Below, one piece after another: positions 7,801 to 12,419 of a stretch of DNA of 12,419 nucleotides (positions within the stretch are counted from its first letter, which is position 1; every line of letters starts with the position of its first letter). The position numbers and the translations under genes are program-made. The notes under the pieces were generated by a model, which did not search any database, was not told where the DNA came from, and saw only the letters and a program-made list of their open reading frames with translations. Source of the DNA: an uncultured Verrucomicrobia subdivision 3 bacterium (GTDB lineage: Bacteria; Verrucomicrobiota; Verrucomicrobiae; Limisphaerales; UBA11358); the NCBI GenBank assembly GCA_903847285.1, contig CAINDH010000112.1, positions 1 through 12,419 on the forward strand. The letters run 5' to 3'.

Positions 7801-8022
7801 TGCCTCAAATCCAGCCACGCGTCCATTTTTACGGCAAATCACTTCTTGCCGCATAAAAACCCCGGCGGCAATTCGTTCCTTTTGCTGAGTTTGTGTGCGG
7901 AAAGTTCTGCCGCAACTGGCACACCAGCAGCTTTCATTTTTTAAATAGTGGGAAGGAATTTCCGGTTTCGGAACAAATTTCCCAGCATGAACACAACGCA
8001 AAATTGTTTTGGAAGTCGTCAA
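7651..8022 (-). CDS. possible small zinc-ribbon protein, 3' end antisense to tatD
   Basis: The 312-base gap between tatD and the next plus-strand gene holds an open minus-strand frame of 123 codons starting at ATG 8022. Its first half (about residues 10-70) has Cys-rich character: RCVHAGK, then CWCASCGRTF, a Q-KER-AAGVF segment and a later EVICRKN. The spacing CxxCG-x-F ... Q-x-E/K ... G-F ... C resembles the 'probable zinc-ribbon' family zf-trcl, though the last CxxC pair is incomplete. The C-terminal 50 or so codons lie antisense to the end of tatD and look arbitrary, so a real gene may end earlier through an indel, or the frame may be spurious. The start would be divergent from the lipoprotein gene at 8113 with a 90-base AT-rich spacer, a plausible promoter location. 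Confidence 0.3.
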   Translation of the reverse strand: MTTSKTILRCVHAGKFVPKPEIPSHYLKNESCWCASCGRTFRTQTQQKERIAAGVFMRQEVICRKNGRVAGFEALTQFWEKCVRGLAGCFTQFIERAEFYLRNGLGNIFYIRRFTASAAIRHG

Positions 8023-8112
8023 ACTCTGGCATCGCGGATGCTATGAGGTATGGCGTGAGTTGAAACATTTTCACCGGTGTTTCCCAAACATAAACAAAAC
8101 AATTAAAACGCT

Positions 8113-8507
8113 ATGAAAAAAATATTTTTACTACCGCTCGCCGTCCTGCCGTTTCTGCTGTCCTCCTGCTCCACCCCGCAACCGCCGCAAGCTTATCACG
8201 TGACCGATGATTCGGCGCTCGTCATCTCCGCAATCAACGGCCACACCAGCCGTATCATCATGCCGACGGCTTCCGGTGAAATCGCCAACGATGAAATTTT
8301 GAACACCGCCAAGGCGCTCCCGCAACACCAGACCGCAGTGGTGATTTTGGAAAATTATTCCGAAGCGCAAGTCGGTGATGAATTCCGCGACCGGGGCACG
8401 CCGTGGTTCATCGGGTTGCGCTGCCTTGGCTACGAACACTCGTGTTCCTCCAGGGCAACGGCACGACGAGTCCCGACGGCCTGCTCACGCTTGCCAAATA
8501 CGACTGA
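8113..8507 (+). pseudogene. small lipoprotein gene with an apparent one-base frameshift
   Basis: The product opens with a classic lipoprotein signal: MKK, a Leu/Pro/Phe-rich core, and lipobox LSSC with C19 as the acylation site. The following 85 or so residues look like a normal periplasmic or outer-membrane-anchored domain ending in TPWFIGLR. After about codon 104 the uninterrupted frame becomes Ser/Arg/Cys-rich and arbitrary, running to a TAG at 8521-8523. In the -1 frame the same DNA reads LVFLQGNGTTSPDGLLTLA and stops at TGA 8505-8507, which looks like real protein. The simplest reading is loss of one base between about 8419 and 8442; restoring it gives a protein of about 131 residues. 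This may be a true mutation or an assembly/sequencing error. I do not recognise the family. A strong terminator follows directly. Confidence 0.65.
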
Positions 8508-8528
8508 ACTTTTCATGGGTTAGGGTTG

Positions 8529-8570
8529 CGGCCTGCCGATGCCACTGTTTGTCACCGGCAGGCCGTTTTA
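8529..8570 (+). terminator. rho-independent terminator after the lipoprotein gene
   Basis: A perfect 10-bp stem, CGGCCTGCCG (8529-8538) with CGGCAGGCCG (8556-8565), encloses a 17-base loop and is followed by TTTTA. The GC-rich stem plus T-run and its position just past the lipoprotein stop fit an intrinsic terminator on the plus strand. Confidence 0.85.
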
Positions 8571-8599
8571 ATTAACAATCGTTCACTAAAAGAAATCCC

Positions 8600-8764
8600 A
8601 TGCCCTGCTATTTTCTCAGCACGCTTGCCGCCGTCAAATTTTACGGCCAGTTTGTCTTTGCCATTGCCGCGGTGTTTATCCGCCGTATATTGCCGACACA
8701 AAATTATGACTCGGCAACAAGTCCTCGATCTTTATTTTCTCGCAGCGCGTCACCAGTTGATTGA
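8600..8764 (+). CDS. possible 54-residue small ORF with a hydrophobic segment
   Basis: An ATG at 8600, just after the terminator, opens a 54-codon frame whose product has a hydrophobic stretch (FYGQFVFAIAAVFI) followed by RRILP. It overlaps the start of the next gene by 59 bases in another frame, and it has no ribosome-binding site. I do not recognise it; it may be leader sequence of the downstream gene that is open by chance. Confidence 0.12.
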   Translation: MPCYFLSTLAAVKFYGQFVFAIAAVFIRRILPTQNYDSATSPRSLFSRSASPVD

Positions 8765-8972
8765 GCTGGCGGCCTTCCTCGACCGCGTAGAACGCTCGCC
8801 CGGCAAGGACGATTTCCGACTGAAAAGTTTCCGCGCCGCGCTGGGAGAACTCTCCGGCGGTAAGAAGCAAAAAGCTAAACGCGTGTTACTAGCGTTCAGC
8901 GATCCCACCACTAAGCCGGTCGCCAAAGCTGCTGTCAAAGGCGCGGTTGGCGCTTGGAATAAAGTCGCTTGA
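8706..8972 (+). CDS. conserved-looking hypothetical protein, 88 residues
   Basis: A small soluble, probably all-helical protein beginning MTRQQVLDLYFLAARHQLIE. From memory, similar proteins with the pattern LDRVER...D-FR--AFR-AL and a later LLAFSDPTT occur in Verrucomicrobiota and Planctomycetota and have no assigned function. The frame is open upstream to 8526, but the longer reading adds 60 arbitrary residues across the terminator, so ATG 8706 is chosen. No signal peptide or membrane segment is visible. It ends three bases before the stop of the convergent EVE gene. Confidence 0.65.
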   Translation: MTRQQVLDLYFLAARHQLIELAAFLDRVERSPGKDDFRLKSFRAALGELSGGKKQKAKRVLLAFSDPTTKPVAKAAVKGAVGAWNKVA

Positions 8973-8975
8973 AAA

Positions 8976-9389
8976 TTAAATCTTCGTCGCCGCCAACGCG
9001 AGGAGGCGCTCGAATTGCGGGACAATCAGCGGTGTGACCGACAGCCGCGATTGTTTCACTAGCGGCATCGCTTGCAATATTTTGTCCGTCTTGATGATGT
9101 CGAGCGTAACGGGAATTTTCAAGGGCTTCACCGGAACCAAATCCACGCAAGACCAGTCACCCTCTTCCGCGGTGGCATCAGGATAAAATTCCTTCGCCAC
9201 GCGAGCCACGCCCACGACTTGTTTATCAGTCACGCTATGATAAAAGCAAACCAGGTCACCTTTTTTCATCGCCCGCAGATTGTTTCGCGCCTGAAAATTA
9301 CGGACACCAGTCCATGCGGCCTTGCCGTCTTTGACGAATTGCGTCCACGCGTAAGCCGCCGGTTCCGATTTCACGAGCCAGTAATTCAT
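8976..9389 (-). CDS. EVE-domain protein
   Basis: A 137-residue protein that is essentially one EVE domain (PF01878, PUA-like fold, the thymocyte nuclear protein 1 type). Diagnostic segments are MNYWLVKSEP at the N-terminus, WTGVRNFQARNNLRAM (26-41), KKGDLVCFYHS (42-52), VVGVAR (58-63) and KQSRLSVTP near the end. EVE domains bind modified bases in DNA or RNA; bacterial single-domain members are widespread and their targets mostly unknown. The frame continues upstream to 9461, but the extra 24 residues fit no homologue, and ATG 9389 gives the canonical MNYWL start. It is divergent from the CII-like gene and convergent with the 88-residue protein. No restriction gene is adjacent, unlike some EVE fusions. 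Confidence 0.92.
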   Translation of the reverse strand: MNYWLVKSEPAAYAWTQFVKDGKAAWTGVRNFQARNNLRAMKKGDLVCFYHSVTDKQVVGVARVAKEFYPDATAEEGDWSCVDLVPVKPLKIPVTLDIIKTDKILQAMPLVKQSRLSVTPLIVPQFERLLALAATKI

Positions 9390-9489
9390 GGCGCTGATTA
9401 AACCAGCAAAGCCACGCATCCACCAAGTCGAAAAACCACCACCGCGCTTCCCGCTTGCCAAAATTCCACCACTTGCGCATCGTCACGCC
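9390..9489. other. divergent spacer between the EVE and CII-like genes
   Basis: These 100 bases separate two outward-facing starts (ATG 9389 minus, ATG 9490 plus) and so should hold both promoters. No convincing -35/-10 pair or operator could be identified. Neither start has a Shine-Dalgarno sequence. Confidence 0.4.
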
Positions 9490-9975
9490 ATGGAATCCCA
9501 CGAATTGCTCCGCGAAATTTTCGACAAGAAAGCTCCCAAAGAAGTTTCCGCCGACCTCTCGCTCTCTACCTCAATGATTTATAAATGGGCACAGCCAGCG
9601 GCCAACGAAGGCGGCATCGAGAATCCGCTCGACCGCATCGAGGCGCTCTACCAAAGCACCGGCGACGCGCGACTAGTGCAATGGATTTGCCAGCGCGCCG
9701 GCGGATTTTTCATCCTCAATCCCAAACAAACACCGCATCCGACTTATCTGATTCCAGCCACAAATCAAATCGTCCAGGAGTTCGCCGACTTGCTGCAAGT
9801 CGTCGCCGTCGCCGCTGCGGACAACCAAATCACACCTACCGAAGCCAAACAAATTCGCGCACGCTGGGAAGAATTAAAATCCGTCACCGAAGGTTTTGTC
9901 GCGTGCTGCGAAGAAGGAAATTTCAGCCAGATGAAAAAAGAAACGGCTAAACGGGATTTGGCGAAAAATCCGTAA
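9490..9975 (+). CDS. phage CII-like helix-turn-helix protein
   Basis: A 161-residue protein opening MESHELLREIF. Residues 17-36 (KEVSADLSLSTSMIYKWAQP) form a helix-turn-helix like that of 'phage regulatory protein CII' family members, and the next segment, NPLDRIEALYQ...VQWICQRAGGFFI, matches the usual continuation of such proteins in Verrucomicrobiota as I remember them. The C-terminal half is helical and charged and may mediate oligomerisation. No prophage genes surround it, so this appears to be a chromosomal paralogue. The open frame starts at 9388, but that would overlap the EVE start and add unlikely Pro-rich sequence, so ATG 9490 is chosen. It ends 13 bases from the convergent recF. 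Confidence 0.75.
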   Translation: MESHELLREIFDKKAPKEVSADLSLSTSMIYKWAQPAANEGGIENPLDRIEALYQSTGDARLVQWICQRAGGFFILNPKQTPHPTYLIPATNQIVQEFADLLQVVAVAAADNQITPTEAKQIRARWEELKSVTEGFVACCEEGNFSQMKKETAKRDLAKNP

Positions 9976-9988
9976 CACCTACAGCGCC

Positions 9989-11065
9989 TCACACCCGTTG
10001 AACCATTCCCTGCCGCACCGACCAGCGGTTCAAATTTTTCCCCAGTTCACTCGGCCAATTCTCATCGGTGCAAGTCATGAACACTTGACCACTGCTCTTG
10101 CGGGCAGATTCCAGCAAAGGCAGCAATCCGCTGCGGCGATTGGCATCCAGTTCGCCCATCACATCGTCGATCAGCAAAATGGGCGGCGAGCCATGAATGC
10201 CCGCAATAAATTCCGCCTGGGCCATCTTTAACGCAATCGCCAGTGTGCGCTTCTGCCCTTCGCTGCCGAACTGCGCGGCGGATTTTTCGTTCTGTAACAA
10301 CTGTAAATCATCGCGATGTGGCCCGACCAACGTGGCGCGAAACGATTTTTCCCGCACGCGCGAGGCCGCCAGTTCCACCGCGAAATCATTCTTCACGCTC
10401 GGCTGGTATTCGATGCGCAATTCTTCCGCGTCATTCGAGATGCGCCGATACGCTAGTCGAGCAAGTGGGGAAAACTTTGGAACCAATTCACGGCGGGCGC
10501 GAATGATGTCGTTGCCCAGCTTCACCATCTCAGCGGAAAAACTTTCCAGCGCCACCTCGTCCACGGTGCGCTGCTTGAGCAAGGCGTTGCGATTGCGGAC
10601 GGCGTGCATGTAACGCTGGAGCAGCGGCAGATAACCCGGCTGCGTCTGTGCGAGTAGCAGATCCAGAAACCGCCGCCGCGCCCGCGCCGTGCCTTTGATA
10701 AGTTGTAAATCTTCCGTGCAGAAAACCACCGTGCGCAACGCGCCCAGATAATCCGCCAGTTTTTTCACTGGCTGGCCGTCGAGGGCAAGCTTCCGTTCGC
10801 GCAACGCCCAATACATTTTGATTTCATGGTCGCCCTGCCCTACCACGTTGCCGCCGACGAAATAGCCCTTCGCGCCGTGCCGGATCATCTGCGCACCGCC
10901 AACGCCACGAAATGAACGTAGCGTGGCCATGAGGTAAATCGCTTCGAGGATGTTCGTCTTACCCTGCGCGTTGTCGCCGAGCAGCAGATGGAAGCCGGGC
11001 GCAAAATCCACGTCCAACCGCGCGTAATTGCGGAAGTCTCGGAGACGCAGATGGGCCAGATGCAC
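9989..11065 (-). CDS. recF: DNA replication and repair protein RecF
   Basis: A 358-residue ABC/SMC-type ATPase of normal RecF length; it binds gapped DNA and, with RecO and RecR, helps load RecA. The N-terminus HLAHLRLRDFRNY is typical. Walker A is GDNAQGKT (30-37, K36), the ABC signature is FGSEGQKRTLAIALK (signature Ser at 268), and Walker B is ILLIDDVMGELD (D300/D301). No coiled-coil arm of SMC size is present, consistent with RecF. In many bacteria recF sits beside dnaA/dnaN; here it lies between a CII-like gene and a permuted-papain gene, so it is detached from the origin cluster. The ATG at 11065 has no Shine-Dalgarno sequence. Confidence 0.97.
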   Translation of the reverse strand: MHLAHLRLRDFRNYARLDVDFAPGFHLLLGDNAQGKTNILEAIYLMATLRSFRGVGGAQMIRHGAKGYFVGGNVVGQGDHEIKMYWALRERKLALDGQPVKKLADYLGALRTVVFCTEDLQLIKGTARARRRFLDLLLAQTQPGYLPLLQRYMHAVRNRNALLKQRTVDEVALESFSAEMVKLGNDIIRARRELVPKFSPLARLAYRRISNDAEELRIEYQPSVKNDFAVELAASRVREKSFRATLVGPHRDDLQLLQNEKSAAQFGSEGQKRTLAIALKMAQAEFIAGIHGSPPILLIDDVMGELDANRRSGLLPLLESARKSSGQVFMTCTDENWPSELGKNLNRWSVRQGMVQRV

Positions 11066-11126
11066 AAGGAGAAAATAGAACCGCCGACAACACGTCGCGA
11101 GTTTATTTACGAGTCAGACGGGAAGA

Positions 11127-11852
11127 TTAAGAACTCATTTTCCGCCGATTGATGTTATGCAGTCTGGCGCGGACGTGAACTGAAATTTTCTTTTTAAGGC
11201 CGCCCACTTTTCCGGGCGCAACTTCGCGTTGCAACAGATAGGTCGTGTGCGGCACTGGCGTGCGGGCGATGTCTTCCGGCGCGGTGTGTTTGCCCGCCAC
11301 GCCAGGAACGAGATCGATCCCCGCCTTGAGAAAAAGTTGCCGCACAAACGCGGAGCAATACAGGGAGCGCTCCCGCGCCAGCCGGTTTTCCTGCGCGCGC
11401 AGTTCCGGCTGCTTCAGCACCATGAGCGTGCCGAGCAGCTCGCGGAGAGAATAACGCTCGTGGTTCGCAACGAGTTCCAAAGCCTCGCTGATCAACATCC
11501 CAACTTGCGCCGCGCTCAAGTCAAAATCCAAAATTGCGAGTGTAGGAAACATTTTTTCATCGTAGTATTTTGACGTGCGATTTTCCTGTGCGCCGAGCTG
11601 GATATTTTTCCGCAAAATCTGGATGTCGGATTCCATGACCCAATGCTGGCCATCGGCGCGTCGTCCCTCAAAAAGAAACGCGTGCGACCAATCACTCCAA
11701 CGGCCCGCTGCGTCCAGATGCCGTTGCGCGGCGCGGATAGCGATGTCCACGCGCGTGCCGCCGCCGCACAAGCCGACGCGTCCCGGCGCGGCGTAACGTT
11801 CGATGAATTCGCGATTGGAAATCCCGGTGACGATGATGGTCTCGTTCTGCAT
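11127..11852 (-). CDS. permuted NlpC/P60 papain-like (YiiX-type) hydrolase
   Basis: A 241-residue protein with the circularly permuted order of the YaeF/YiiX group, where the catalytic His comes before the Cys. Candidate residues are H57 in DWSHAFLFEG, E74 in VMESDIQ and C166 in LYCSAFVRQLF. The early GRVGLCGGGTRVD segment fits the region before the catalytic His. Members of this group are thiol peptidases or amidases; substrates are generally unknown, with amide bonds in lipids or peptidoglycan fragments as candidates. No signal peptide, lipobox or membrane helix is visible, so the protein appears cytoplasmic, which is unusual for a cell-wall enzyme. It lies 61 bases upstream of recF on the same strand and could be co-transcribed with it. 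Confidence 0.75.
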   Translation of the reverse strand: MQNETIIVTGISNREFIERYAAPGRVGLCGGGTRVDIAIRAAQRHLDAAGRWSDWSHAFLFEGRRADGQHWVMESDIQILRKNIQLGAQENRTSKYYDEKMFPTLAILDFDLSAAQVGMLISEALELVANHERYSLRELLGTLMVLKQPELRAQENRLARERSLYCSAFVRQLFLKAGIDLVPGVAGKHTAPEDIARTPVPHTTYLLQREVAPGKVGGLKKKISVHVRARLHNINRRKMSS

Positions 11853-11942
11853 AAAACTATTCTGGAGGCAGCAGGCAGATATGCACCCGCTTAGAAAAAT
11901 TTTTTACCAGTAAACAACCGCAAAAAATCCCGTCGCTTTTCT

Positions 11943-11966
11943 AAAAAAACGCGGCCAGCTTTGGCC
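11943..11966 (-). terminator. intrinsic terminator candidate for deoC
   Basis: Read on the minus strand, GGCCA-AAGC-TGGCC (plus 11953-11966) forms a 5-bp GC-rich hairpin with a 4-base loop, followed after three bases by seven T residues (plus 11943-11949 region). It lies about 55 bases past the deoC stop, within the otherwise featureless, AT-rich spacer 11853-12021, and would separate deoC from the papain-like gene downstream. Confidence 0.55.
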
Positions 11967-12021
11967 ATTCGCACTTTGAATATTTTTGAACCCCTTTACC
12001 GGCACACCCGCCAGCGCTCGC

Positions 12022-12419
12022 TCACGACAATGAAAAATAATCCGGCCCTTGGTAATTCCCCTCCACCTGCTTGGCGATCTGCATGAGCACGTCGTTGACG
12101 AGCGTGCTCGCGCCGAAGCGGAACATCTGTGGGTTCAGCCAATCGTCACCAAGGGTTTCCTTGACCATCACGAGGTAGGCGAGCGCCTGCTTGGACGTGC
12201 GGATGCCGCCGGCGGGCTTCATGCCGATGCGGATGCCGGTGGCGAAAAAATAATCACGGATGGCTTCCAGCATCACGAGCGTGACGGGCATGGTGGCGGC
12301 GGGCGAAACTTTGCCGGTGCTGGTCTTGATGAAATCGCCACCGGCTTGCATGGCGATTTCGCTGGCGAGGCGGACGTTGTCGTAGGTGACGAGTTCGCCG
12401 GTTTCGAGAATGACCTTCA
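12022..12419 (-). CDS. deoC: deoxyribose-phosphate aldolase (C-terminal part, cut by window edge)
   Basis: This enzyme cleaves 2-deoxyribose 5-phosphate to acetaldehyde and glyceraldehyde 3-phosphate in deoxynucleoside catabolism. The visible 131 residues open KVILETGELVTYDNVRLASE, followed by the Schiff-base lysine segment GGDFIKTSTGK (Lys codon at 12325-12327) and the second active-site lysine segment GMKPAGGIR (Lys codon at 12217-12219). A C-terminal part with LGDDWLNPQMFRFGAST and a Tyr-containing tail (GPDYFSLS) matches the longer DeoC subtype, which also includes eukaryotic DERA, rather than the shorter Bacillus-type enzyme. The N-terminal half lies beyond the right edge. A terminator candidate follows the stop. 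Confidence 0.95.
   Translation of the reverse strand, partial: KVILETGELVTYDNVRLASEIAMQAGGDFIKTSTGKVSPAATMPVTLVMLEAIRDYFFATGIRIGMKPAGGIRTSKQALAYLVMVKETLGDDWLNPQMFRFGASTLVNDVLMQIAKQVEGNYQGPDYFSLS

Noticed and set aside
9388..9489. Upstream start of the CII-like protein at 9388
   Set aside because: It would overlap the EVE start codon and add a Pro-rich stretch unlike the family; ATG 9490 gives the expected MESHE start.
9490..11065. Prophage or mobile island suggested by the CII-like gene
   Set aside because: No integrase, capsid, terminase, tRNA target or direct repeats are present; neighbours are housekeeping genes.

Overview
The window looks like chromosomal DNA of a free-living, GC-rich bacterium, most likely a Verrucomicrobiota member near Limisphaerales/Pedosphaera. 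That rests on protein style (the ClpC N-domain, a TIGR03790-family secreted protein, a phage-CII-like regulator, a long-form DeoC) and on the lack of recognisable Shine-Dalgarno sequences before the genes. It is inference from memory; no database search was run. No tRNA, rRNA, CRISPR array, transposase or prophage block was seen.

Layout. 1-1222 (minus): N-terminal 407 residues of ClpC, running off the left edge. 1223-1636: non-coding spacer with a 47-bp imperfect palindrome that looks like a dispersed repeat. 1637-5271 (plus): two genes overlapping by ATGA that encode a multi-domain phosphorelay, a soluble hybrid kinase (REC-HisKA-HATPase-REC-REC-HPt) and a REC-HPt-REC protein, with no DNA-binding or enzymatic output domain in either. 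5327-7800 (plus): a secreted TIGR03790-family protein with a TPR-like tail, then a complete TatD-family metal hydrolase with no ATG, GTG or TTG start in its frame. 7801-8112: a possible small zinc-ribbon protein on the minus strand. 8113-8972 (plus): a small lipoprotein gene broken by an apparent one-base frameshift, a strong intrinsic terminator, and a conserved-looking 88-residue protein. 8976-9389 (minus): an EVE-domain protein. 9490-9975 (plus): a CII-like HTH protein, divergent from EVE. 9989-11852 (minus): RecF and a permuted papain-like (YiiX-type) hydrolase. 11853-12021: spacer with a terminator for the last gene. 12022-12419 (minus): C-terminal part of deoxyribose-phosphate aldolase.

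The clearest functional unit is the kinase/REC-HPt-REC pair, whose stacked receivers and two HPt modules suggest a branched relay that hands phosphate to proteins encoded elsewhere. Most other genes are housekeeping functions (ClpC proteolysis, RecF repair, TatD nuclease, DeoC nucleoside catabolism) mixed with small lineage-specific proteins. I saw no convincing new defence or mobile system. The points most worth a second look are the start-less tatD after an A6-TAG slip site, the frameshifted lipoprotein, the output-less phosphorelay with degenerate modules, and the palindromic repeat.
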